Below are positions 35,726 to 43,162 of a stretch of DNA of 64,000 bases, in pieces. Location of the stretch: assembly GCF_030063145.1 (NCBI RefSeq), contig NZ_JASISM010000001.1, positions 248,001 through 312,000 of the forward strand, given 5' to 3'. Numbering within the stretch: the stretch's first letter is position 1; each line of letters opens with the position of its first letter. The stretch is from Cryobacterium sp. PH31-L1 (GTDB lineage: Bacteria > Actinomycetota > Actinomycetes > Actinomycetales > Microbacteriaceae). A program made the position numbers and the translations under genes. The notes under the pieces are model-generated. The model worked only from the letters and a program-made list of their open reading frames with translations, did not search any database and was not told the DNA's origin.

Positions 35726-36628
35726 CTACTTGTCCGAACCGGCGGTGAGGCCGCCCACGATGTACTTCTGCAGGTAGAGGAACAGCGCCATCACCGGCAG
35801 GGCGGCGAGTACAGCGCCGGCCGAGAAGGCGCTCCAGTCTGCATAGTTCGGGTTGGACACGAGCTTGTACAGGCCCACGGCGAGGGTCTGTTTCTCCGGG
35901 TCGATCAGCAGCACGCTGGCGACTACGAAATCATTGGTCGTCGCGATAAAAGACAGCAGCCCGACAACAGCCAGAATCGGTGCGACGAGCCGCAAAATAA
36001 TCGTGAAGAAGATGCGTGCGTGGCTGGCGCCGTCGATCTTCGCCGCCTCGTCGATCGACGAGGGGATCGTGTTGAAGAAGCCGTACATGAGATAGGTGTT
36101 CACACCCAGGGCGCCGCCCAGGTAGACCATGATCAATCCGATTTGCGTGTTCAGCCCGATCGCCGGGAACAGGTCACCGATCGTGCTCATCACCAGGAAG
36201 ATCGCGACGACGGCGAGCAACTGCGGAAACATCTGCACGAGCACCAGGGTGAGCAATCCCGCTCGCCGCCCGGTGAAACGCATGCGCGAAAAGGAATATG
36301 CCGCAAGGGCACCGAGAAACACTGTGAGAATCGACGTGGTACCGGCGATCAAAATGGTGTTGCCGAACCACTGGGCGAACGGCGCATCCGGCGAATTGAG
36401 AATGCGGGCGTAGGCCTCAAAGCCGACGCGCGAGAACAACTCATTGGAACCGGTTAGCGTTCCCTGCGGATTGAGAGAGGCGGACAACACGTACAGCAAT
36501 GGAAAGGCCGAGAAGATGACCATCACGATGCCGACCAGATGCCGCCAGCCGGTGCGCGAAAACCAGCGCTTGAACGTGAACGGACGCTTGAGCGGGATCA
36601 CCCTGGTGGTTTCGTCGGTGGAGGTCAT
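35726..36628 (-). CDS. Maltose-type ABC importer permease (MalG-like)
   Basis: This 300-residue permease has six helices and the EAA loop IDEAAKIDGASHARIF near residue 205, which contacts the ATPase subunit, and ends in a GGLTAGSDK tail like E. coli MalG. It should form the import channel with MalF. ATG 36628 overlaps the malF stop by four bases with GAGGAG upstream. No ATPase gene is in the operon; actinobacteria usually supply a shared MsiK-type ATPase from elsewhere. Confidence 0.92.
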   Translation of the reverse strand: MTSTDETTRVIPLKRPFTFKRWFSRTGWRHLVGIVMVIFSAFPLLYVLSASLNPQGTLTGSNELFSRVGFEAYARILNSPDAPFAQWFGNTILIAGTTSILTVFLGALAAYSFSRMRFTGRRAGLLTLVLVQMFPQLLAVVAIFLVMSTIGDLFPAIGLNTQIGLIMVYLGGALGVNTYLMYGFFNTIPSSIDEAAKIDGASHARIFFTIILRLVAPILAVVGLLSFIATTNDFVVASVLLIDPEKQTLAVGLYKLVSNPNYADWSAFSAGAVLAALPVMALFLYLQKYIVGGLTAGSDK

Positions 36629-38238
36629 CGGTTCAGCTCCTCGAGTGCCTTGGTCTTGCGGAACGCGATCACCGAAATGACCGCCACCAGAACAAAAATG
36701 ATGATGGAGAACGCGCTCGCGAGCCCGTAGTCCCTGGCCTGCCCGGTGAACGCAACCTTGTACACCATCGAGATCAGGATGTCCGTTGCCCCGACATTCA
36801 CGTCGGCGGCGGCATCGCGCGGCCCGCCTCCCGTGAGCATGTAGATGAGATTGAAATTATTGAAATTGAACGCAAACGATGCGATCAAAAGCGGCGCGAC
36901 CGACACCAGCAGCAGCGGCAGTTTGATCAGTCGGAATACCGCCCAGGGCCTGGCCCCGTCGACCGTTGCAGCCTCCTCGAGCTCGGCCGGGATCGACTGC
37001 AACGCGCCGGTGCAGACCAGGAACATGTACGGGAAGCCGAGCCACAAGTTCACCACCAGAATGCTGATCTTGGCCAGCCATTCATTGGTCAGCCAGGGAA
37101 TCTGCGCACCGCCGAGGAGTACCTGGTTCACGAAGCCGAAGCTCTCGCTGAGCATGCCGGCCCAGACCAGGGCGGAGAGGAACGCGGGAAAGGCGTACGG
37201 CAAAATCATGGCGACGCGGTAGAACTTGCGGCCCTTCATGCGCATGTCGTTGAACACGATCGCCAGGAAAAGCCCGAGAAAGAATGTCGTCGCGACCGAC
37301 AGCGCGGCGAACGTGATGGTCCACAGTGTCACGCTGATCAACGGGGTGCGGATGCCTTCCTCGGTGAACGCACGGGCGAAGTTGTCGAATCCCACGTTGA
37401 TGCGCCAGCCCGGCAGCATTTCTTCGCCGGTGGTGGAGACGAACGCGCCGTCACCCGTGTCGGAGAAGACGGTGCCGGTTTGGGCATCCGTCATCGTGTC
37501 GGCTTGCTCATCGTAGACGAGGGAGGACAGATAAAGGTAGGCACTGCTGCCGTCGTTGGTGCGCAGAGCGCCGTCGTTCGGGTCGTTGGAGAACGGCACC
37601 GTGAGGGCGGTGATCTCAGCCGTGCGCGACAGGATGTTCTGGAAGCTGAGGGTGGTGTAGCCGTCGAGCCCCACGGCCTCACCACCGGTGATGGTGGCAT
37701 CGTTCACGGGCGCCAACGGGCTGTCGGCGGAGCCGAGGCTCACGTCCCCATTAGGGTCGGTCACCAGAAAACTCAGCGTGCCGAACTGGTCGAGCACCGT
37801 GACCGCATAGCTGGGCGAATCGGGCACACGTTCCTGCGCGCTGCTCATGAGCGCCGAGATGGCCTGCGCCTTGTCACTGTTGTGACCGGTGCTGTAGTTG
37901 GTGAAGCCGATATAGGCGGTGTAGCCCACGACGAAGATCTGGAACACGACCAGGAAGATGACGCCGGGGGTGAGGTATTTGGCCGGCAGCTTGCCGGGGG
38001 TGAAGTAGATCCAGTTCACTACGAGGGTGACCAGGGCGACGAGCGCGAAAATAAGCCACTGCTGCTGCAGGAACAGGATGAACAGTCCGTAGAGTGCGAC
38101 GGCGTCGACGATGCCGAGCAGCGCCATCTTGACCAGGATGGCTTTCAGGCCGCCGGAGGCCGCCTCGGCGACCACGGCCGCGCGATGCTGCCGCTTCGAC
38201 GGTTTGGTCGTGCTGACGTCGGTGTCATCGGTGCGCAT
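36625..38238 (-). CDS. Maltose-type ABC importer permease (MalF-like)
   Basis: The 537-residue permease is long for the family because of a large extracytoplasmic loop (about residues 120-280) after the first helices, as in MalF, where it holds the binding protein. The C-terminal half has the usual membrane helices and an EAA motif (ELEEAATVDGARPWAVF) near residue 425. ATG 38238 has a weak ribosome site. It lies between malE and malG, with a strong hairpin between malE and malF. Confidence 0.92.
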   Translation of the reverse strand: MRTDDTDVSTTKPSKRQHRAAVVAEAASGGLKAILVKMALLGIVDAVALYGLFILFLQQQWLIFALVALVTLVVNWIYFTPGKLPAKYLTPGVIFLVVFQIFVVGYTAYIGFTNYSTGHNSDKAQAISALMSSAQERVPDSPSYAVTVLDQFGTLSFLVTDPNGDVSLGSADSPLAPVNDATITGGEAVGLDGYTTLSFQNILSRTAEITALTVPFSNDPNDGALRTNDGSSAYLYLSSLVYDEQADTMTDAQTGTVFSDTGDGAFVSTTGEEMLPGWRINVGFDNFARAFTEEGIRTPLISVTLWTITFAALSVATTFFLGLFLAIVFNDMRMKGRKFYRVAMILPYAFPAFLSALVWAGMLSESFGFVNQVLLGGAQIPWLTNEWLAKISILVVNLWLGFPYMFLVCTGALQSIPAELEEAATVDGARPWAVFRLIKLPLLLVSVAPLLIASFAFNFNNFNLIYMLTGGGPRDAAADVNVGATDILISMVYKVAFTGQARDYGLASAFSIIIFVLVAVISVIAFRKTKALEELNR

Positions 38239-38268
38239 GGTTCAGCTTTCGTCAGGTTCAACTCTCGT

Positions 38269-38302
38269 GCGGGGTGTGGTCGCGCGGGCGACCACACCCC
38301 GC
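38269..38302. promoter_or_regulatory. Hairpin between malE and malF
   Basis: GCGGGGTGTGGTCGC and its exact reverse complement form a 15-base stem with a GCGG loop in the 99-base gap between the binding-protein gene and the permease genes. It has no T run. By position it likely protects the malE part of the message from decay or partly stops transcription, giving more binding protein than permease. Confidence 0.7.
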
Positions 38303-38337
38303 GGCGGTGCGGTATAGCGGTTCTGCGGCGGTGCCGG

Positions 38338-39573
38338 TCAGCCGATGGCGCCCTGCACGTCGGCGGCCAGCTTCTGCCACGTCGCAGTGGGGTCTTCGCC
38401 GTTGATGATGGCGGCCTGCGCGATGCCCCAGAACTGCCAGACCTGGCCCATGGCCGGGATGGCGGGCATCGGCACGGCCTCGGCGCCGACCGCGGCGAAG
38501 CCGGCCACGAGGGGATCAGTCGACGCTGCCTCAGCGGATGCCTTGAGTGCCGGAAGGACTTCGCCTGACTCGAACAGGGCGGTCTGGACGTCTTCAGTGG
38601 CCATATAGTTCACCAGGAAGTCGTTCGCGGCGACCTTGTTCTCGCTTTGCTCGCTGATGAAGAAGCCCTTCACCCCGGCGAAGGGAGCTGCGGCGCCGGT
38701 CGACGGCGCGGCGATCGGGTCTACCGCGAGGTTGATTCCCGCGTCGAGGGCGGCGCCGACGTTCCACGGGCCGGTCAGCCAGAAGGCGGCGTCGCCGGAC
38801 GTGAAGGCGGTCTTGGCGATGTCACCGGTAATCTCGGTGTTGAACATGCCGGTGCCGGTCTTGCCCTGGCTGGAGAGCCAGGCGGCAAAGGCTTCGCCTC
38901 CGGCATTGCCGATCTCAAGCTGGGCGGCGTCATAGCCGCCGGTTGCGTCGGTGCCGAACACCGGAGCACCGAACGACGTCTGGTAGGGGTAGAGGTGGTA
39001 CGGGTTACCGTCGACACCCTGCTCGACCAGGAACGGGTAGGTCACGCCGGCTGCGGTGCCCTTGGCGATCATGTCGTCGTAGGAGGTAGCCGCCTCGGGA
39101 ACGAGGTCGGCGTTGCGCAGAAGGGCGAGGTTTTCGACGGCGTACGGCAGTTCGTAGACCTGGCCCTCGTAGGTAGACGCTGTGATGGCGACATCGAGAA
39201 AGTCGTCGGCCTTGTCGCCGAGTTCGATCGGGCTGATGACACCGTTGGTGACGAGCTCGCCGAGCCAGTCGTGGGCGCCCATGGTGATGTCCGGTCCCTT
39301 GCCGGTGGGGACCTGCTGGATGAAGTCATCCTTGAGGGTGGCGTTGTCTTTGGAGACAAGGTCGACTTCGACTCCGGTCTTTTCGGTGTAGGCAGCCGCG
39401 GCCGGTTTCAGGGCGTCGACGCGTTCGGCGTCGATCCAGACCGTCAGCGTGCTCGCCGAAGCGGAGTCGCCGGTGGTGTCGTCGGACGACGCGGGCGAGC
39501 ATCCGGCCAGCGCGAGGGTTGCAACGCCCAGGAGGGCGCCGAGGCGGAGCAGGTTCTTGGTGTTCACCGTCAT
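38338..39573 (-). CDS. Maltose/oligosaccharide-binding lipoprotein (MalE-like)
   Basis: The 411-residue protein has a lipoprotein signal ending in ALAGC (Cys near residue 28) and a solute-binding type 1 fold: WIDAERVDALKPAA near residue 52, PTGKGPDITMGAHDWLGELVTNGVI near residue 100 and a C-terminal helix pair. It should deliver an alpha-glucoside such as maltose or maltodextrin to the MalFG channel; the exact sugar is inferred. ATG 39573 is chosen, since the longer open frame upstream crosses the LacI operators. Confidence 0.9.
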   Translation of the reverse strand: MTVNTKNLLRLGALLGVATLALAGCSPASSDDTTGDSASASTLTVWIDAERVDALKPAAAAYTEKTGVEVDLVSKDNATLKDDFIQQVPTGKGPDITMGAHDWLGELVTNGVISPIELGDKADDFLDVAITASTYEGQVYELPYAVENLALLRNADLVPEAATSYDDMIAKGTAAGVTYPFLVEQGVDGNPYHLYPYQTSFGAPVFGTDATGGYDAAQLEIGNAGGEAFAAWLSSQGKTGTGMFNTEITGDIAKTAFTSGDAAFWLTGPWNVGAALDAGINLAVDPIAAPSTGAAAPFAGVKGFFISEQSENKVAANDFLVNYMATEDVQTALFESGEVLPALKASAEAASTDPLVAGFAAVGAEAVPMPAIPAMGQVWQFWGIAQAAIINGEDPTATWQKLAADVQGAIG

Positions 39574-39637
39574 TGGTGTGGAGCCTTTCGCAAGATTGTG
39601 CCTGCGGCGATGCAGGCGGGCTGATTCCGACCCGGTT

Positions 39638-39651
39638 TGCAAGCGATTGCA
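39638..39651. promoter_or_regulatory. LacI-family operator (malE side)
   Basis: TGCAAGCGATTGCA fits the LacI/GalR consensus of TGCAA and TTGCA arms around a central CG. It is 64 bases upstream of the malE start on the minus strand, a suitable position for repression of the importer. Confidence 0.8.
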
Positions 39652-39746
39652 GCCAAGGTCTTGATCGAGGTTAGTCCGGATGCGCCCCCCTTGGGTCACA
39701 GAACTGCAACGAGTTGTCGAGAATGCGAATTTTGTACCGATCATCC

Positions 39747-39760
39747 TGCAAACGCTTGCA
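39747..39760. promoter_or_regulatory. LacI-family operator (lacI side)
   Basis: TGCAAACGCTTGCA is a near-perfect palindrome, extended to CCTGCAA / TTGCAGG arms (39745-39762). It lies 64 bases before the lacI start. Together with the malE-side site, 109 bases away, it could allow looping and autoregulation. Confidence 0.8.
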
Positions 39761-39824
39761 GGTTTCGGAAATTGTGTAGCATATCGAATACGCCGCCACC
39801 GGGGGCGGCACGACGAGGGGCATC

Positions 39825-40841
39825 ATGGTTGGAATCGCGGACGTCGCCCGTCACGCCGGGGTCTCGACGGCGACGGTGTCACGCGCTCTCAGCGGCGGAC
39901 GCAACGTGTCGCCGGTCACTCGCCTGCGAGTGGAGGCATCCGCTGCCCAGCTCGGTTACGTCGTATCGTCGACAGCGTCGAGCCTCGCCTCCGGTCGCAT
40001 GAAGAACATCGGTGTGGTCGTACCGTTTTTGAACCGGTGGTTTTTCGCGAGCGTCGTCGAGGGTGCTCAGCAAGCCCTGCAACGCCACGGCTACGACCTC
40101 ACCCTCTATAACCTCACGGGCGGGCTCGAGGCCCGCCGCAGCGTCTTCGAACACTTCCTGCTGCGTCAACGAGTAGATGCCGTCATCGCCGTGTCGCTGG
40201 AACTGAGCGAGCACGAGGTGGCCCGTCTGCACGCCCTAGACAAACCGCTCGTGGGGGTCGGCGGCCCGCTGGCTGGCGTGCCAACCCTCACCGTGGACGA
40301 CCTCGCCGTGGCACGACTGGCGACGGAACACCTGATCGCTCTCGGCCACACCCGAATTGCCCATATTGGCGGGGACAAGGCCTTCGACCTGGACTTCAAC
40401 CTGCCGACAAACCGGCGCTTCGGCTACGAAGCGGCGCTCGCGGCGGCCGGGATCGAAGCGCGCCGGGAGGACTACCGCCCGGCCGACTTCACCACGGCGG
40501 GCGGATACCAGGCTGCCAAGCAACTGCTTGGGCGGCCGCACGAACGCCCAACCGCCATTTTCGCCGCCTCCGACGAAATGGCCATCGGCAGTCTGCTCGC
40601 CGCCCGTGACCTCGGACTCGTTGTGCCCCGCGACGTGTCGGTGATCGGGGTTGACGACCACGAACAGGCGGCCTTCTTCGGGCTCAGCACGGTCGCGCAG
40701 TTTCCCCGGCAGCAGGGCGAGAAAGCCGTTGAGGTGCTCATGGAGGAACTCCGACCGCACCCAGAGTTGCGCACCGGTCTCAATATCAATATGCCGTTCG
40801 AGCTCGTGGTGCGGGGCAGTACGGCGCGGCCGCCGGAGTAG
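39825..40841 (+). CDS. LacI family transcriptional repressor of the sugar importer
   Basis: The 338-residue protein has a LacI helix-turn-helix at its very start (IADVARHAGVSTATVSRALSG), the hinge segment ending LASGRMKNIGVVVP, and a periplasmic-binding-like sugar domain with the GVDDHEQAAFFGLSTV segment near residue 275. It is divergent from the malEFG genes and has two matching operators in the gap. The inducing sugar is probably the transported oligosaccharide. The start has a GAGGGG ribosome site. Confidence 0.93.
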   Translation: MVGIADVARHAGVSTATVSRALSGGRNVSPVTRLRVEASAAQLGYVVSSTASSLASGRMKNIGVVVPFLNRWFFASVVEGAQQALQRHGYDLTLYNLTGGLEARRSVFEHFLLRQRVDAVIAVSLELSEHEVARLHALDKPLVGVGGPLAGVPTLTVDDLAVARLATEHLIALGHTRIAHIGGDKAFDLDFNLPTNRRFGYEAALAAAGIEARREDYRPADFTTAGGYQAAKQLLGRPHERPTAIFAASDEMAIGSLLAARDLGLVVPRDVSVIGVDDHEQAAFFGLSTVAQFPRQQGEKAVEVLMEELRPHPELRTGLNINMPFELVVRGSTARPPE

Positions 40842-40849
40842 TCCGGGTC

Positions 40850-40875
40850 GCGAGCAGGTTACGCGAGCAGGTTAC
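40850..40875. repeat. Direct repeat of 13 bp (two copies)
   Basis: GCGAGCAGGTTAC occurs twice in tandem (40850-40862 and 40863-40875). The second copy includes the stop codon of the minus-strand alkyltransferase-like gene. It looks like a recent slippage duplication. Confidence 0.85.
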
Positions 40876-41168
40876 GCGGGCGGTGACCAGCGGGCGGCGG
40901 CGTAGTCGACGCGATACGCGGCATCCGTTTTCGTCGTCACGAGCGGCGTGTTCTCGGCGTGGTAGTGCGCCAGCGCTTGGGCCTCGTGCCCGATCGGCGG
41001 ATGCCCGCCCGCGCGAATCACCCGCCACCACGCCACATCAGAGCCGTAACGAGCCATAACTTGCCCGACGGCGCGGGCCGCGCGGGAGCCGAGCTGCGCG
41101 GCCACTCCGCCGTAGGTCATCACGCGGCCAGGCGGTATGGAATCGACTACGCCGAGCACCCGGGACAC
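40872..41168 (-). CDS. Alkyltransferase-like (ATL/MGMT family) protein
   Basis: The 98-residue product matches the DNA-binding domain of O6-alkylguanine-DNA alkyltransferases: PPGRVMTYGGVAAQLGSRAARAVG near residue 12 with the helix-turn-helix Arg finger. The active-site PCHR is replaced by AWWR, so there is no acceptor Cys and it cannot transfer the alkyl group itself. Such ATL proteins flag lesions for nucleotide excision repair. GTG 41168 is the first possible start after an in-frame stop. The pcrA/uvrD helicase at 12435 is a possible partner pathway. Confidence 0.85.
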   Translation of the reverse strand: MSRVLGVVDSIPPGRVMTYGGVAAQLGSRAARAVGQVMARYGSDVAWWRVIRAGGHPPIGHEAQALAHYHAENTPLVTTKTDAAYRVDYAAARWSPPA

Positions 41169-41212
41169 GAAGTCGTCGGGCTCAGGCGTGCTTATCTGAG
41201 GCTCGACGCGGC

Positions 41213-41665
41213 TCAGAGCTTCAGCGAGCCGATGACTTCGCCGTACTGGGTCTCACCGACGTCGACGAAGCCCAGGCGGTGGAAGAAGGCCTCCGGGCCG
41301 TCGGCGCCGGGCTCCCAAATGACGTTGACGTGGTCGAAGCCACGGTCGCGGGCTTCAGCGGCGAGTGCCTCCGCGGCGAACTTGCCGACGCCCTGGCCCT
41401 GCGTTTCCGCGTTGACATTGATGCGCCAGATGCAGGCGCGAAACTCTTCGTGCTCGGAATTCGGGTCGAAGTTCCCGTGGATGAAACCAGCGACAACGCC
41501 GTCGAGAAGCACCACGCGCTGCCACGATGTGGCCGGATTGATCACCGAGGCTGCAACCGAATACGAGACCGGCGCAATGAATTGTTCCTGCCCAGGCTTG
41601 AGACTCAGGTTGTTGGCCGCGACGATGTTTCGTGCGGATAATTCTTCCAGCTTCAGCTCACCCAT
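41213..41665 (-). CDS. GNAT family N-acetyltransferase
   Basis: The 150-residue protein has the GNAT fold, with the acetyl-CoA loop QGQGVGKFAAEAL near residue 92 and an EAFFHRLGFVDVGET segment near 124. The substrate is unknown; the length and N-terminal EEFRACIW segment fit diamine or general small-molecule acetyltransferases. A TAGCCT hexamer lies exactly six bases before the ATG, in the same TTAGCCTGAA context as the GDPD gene. Confidence 0.85.
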   Translation of the reverse strand: MGELKLEELSARNIVAANNLSLKPGQEQFIAPVSYSVAASVINPATSWQRVVLLDGVVAGFIHGNFDPNSEHEEFRACIWRINVNAETQGQGVGKFAAEALAAEARDRGFDHVNVIWEPGADGPEAFFHRLGFVDVGETQYGEVIGSLKL

Positions 41666-41742
41666 GTGTTCAGGCTAACGTGCGCCCGGGGTAGCCGGTA
41701 GTCGAGGGGGGCGTTTGACCCCCGCAATTCACCTGGCAAATT

Positions 41743-41760
41743 TATCTCGATGTCAAGATA
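41743..41760. promoter_or_regulatory. Candidate operator upstream of icd (shared with sucC)
   Basis: TATCTCGATGTCAAGATA is an imperfect palindrome (7 of 9 pairs). It resembles the sucC upstream element at 21211-21228 and lies 66 bases before the icd start. A common transcription factor for TCA-cycle genes is inferred. Confidence 0.55.
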
Positions 41761-41825
41761 GTTGCCGGCCTCTAGTAAGCTTGACGGTGGTCGTGACGGC
41801 CACACTGAATAAAGAGGAGAAATTT

Positions 41826-43040
41826 TTGTCGAAGATCAAGGTTGAAGGAACAGTAGTCGAGCTCGATGGCGACGAGATGACCCGCATCATCTGGCATGCC
41901 ATCAAAGAAACGCTCATTCACCCGTACCTCGATATCGACCTCGAGTACTACGACCTCTCCATCCAGAAGCGCGACGAAACCAACGACCAGGTCACGATCG
42001 ACGCCGCCCACGCCATTCAGAAGTACGGCGTCGGCGTGAAGTGCGCGACCATCACCCCCGACGAAGCCCGGGTGGAAGAGTTCGGTCTCAAGAAGATGTG
42101 GCTCTCGCCGAACGGCACCATCCGCAACATCCTCGGCGGCACCATCTTCCGCGAGCCGATCGTCATCTCCAACATCCCGCGCCTCGTGCCGGGCTGGAAC
42201 AAGCCGATCATCATCAGCCGTCACGCCTACGGCGACCAGTACAAGGCCACCAACTTTCGGTTCAAGGGCAAGGGCACGCTCAGCATGACCTTCACCCCGC
42301 AGGACGGCAGTGAGCCGTCCACCTTCGAGGTGTTCGAGGCTCCGGGCGACGGCGTCGCCATGGGCATGTACAACCTCGACTCGTCGATCACCGACTTCGC
42401 CCGCGCCACCCTGGCTTACGGCCTCGAGCGCAACGTGCCGGTCTTTCTCTCGACCAAGAACACCATCCTCAAGGCCTACGACGGTCGCTTCAAGGACATC
42501 TTCCAGGACATCTTCGACGCCGAGTTCAAGGCCGGCTATGAAGCGGCCGGCCTCACCTACGAGCACCGCCTCATCGACGACATGGTCGCCTCGGCCATGA
42601 AGTGGGAGGGCGGCTACCTCTGGGCCTGCAAGAACTACGACGGCGACGTTCAGTCCGACACCGTTGCGCAGGGCTTCGGATCGCTCGGCCTCATGACCAG
42701 CGTGCTCTCCACTCCTGACGGCAAGATCGTCGAAGCTGAAGCCGCGCACGGTACCGTGACCCGTCACTACCGTCAGCACCAGCTCGGCAAGCCCACCTCG
42801 ACCAACCCGATCGCGTCGATCTACGCATGGACCCGCGGTCTGTCGCACCGCGCCAAGCTCGACAACAACAAGGCTCTGGCCGAGTTCGCGTTGACCCTCG
42901 AAGACGTCGTCATCAAGACCGTCGAAAGCGGCAAGATGACCAAGGACCTCGCGCTCCTGGTCGGCCCGGAGCAGAAGTACCAGACCACCGAGGAATTCCT
43001 CGCCTCGCTCGCCGAGAACCTGCAGACCCGCCTGGCGTAG
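41826..43040 (+). CDS. icd: NADP-dependent isocitrate dehydrogenase (eukaryotic-type)
   Basis: This 404-residue dimeric-type enzyme oxidises isocitrate to 2-oxoglutarate with NADP+ in the TCA cycle. Motifs include [17 protein letters not shown] near residue 98 (substrate-binding Ser and Asn), [13 protein letters not shown] near 138, the metal Asp residues in a DDMVA segment near 258, and the NADP site [12 protein letters not shown] near 312. The start is TTG 41826, well supported by AAAGAGGAGAAA just upstream; the open frame begins further left but without a better start. A terminator follows. Confidence 0.95.
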   Translation: MSKIKVEGTVVELDGDEMTRIIWHAIKETLIHPYLDIDLEYYDLSIQKRDETNDQVTIDAAHAIQKYGVGVKCATITPDEARVEEFGLKKMWLSPNGTIRNILGGTIFREPIVISNIPRLVPGWNKPIIISRHAYGDQYKATNFRFKGKGTLSMTFTPQDGSEPSTFEVFEAPGDGVAMGMYNLDSSITDFARATLAYGLERNVPVFLSTKNTILKAYDGRFKDIFQDIFDAEFKAGYEAAGLTYEHRLIDDMVASAMKWEGGYLWACKNYDGDVQSDTVAQGFGSLGLMTSVLSTPDGKIVEAEAAHGTVTRHYRQHQLGKPTSTNPIASIYAWTRGLSHRAKLDNNKALAEFALTLEDVVIKTVESGKMTKDLALLVGPEQKYQTTEEFLASLAENLQTRLA

Positions 43041-43057
43041 CCGGCACCAGCGTATCG

Positions 43058-43090
43058 GAAGGCCTCGACCGTCATCGGTCGGGGCTTTCG
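43058..43090 (+). terminator. Rho-independent terminator after icd
   Basis: A GCCTCGACCG / CGGTCGGGGC stem with a TCAT loop is followed by three T (TTTCG). It lies 20 bases after the icd stop. The short T run makes it slightly weaker than the others. Confidence 0.75.
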
Positions 43091-43162
43091 TGCGTTCTGC
43101 GTGACTGCAGGCGAGGCATTCCTCGGTGGCGCTCGGCTGCAGTCACGCGGGAGAATGCAGTC

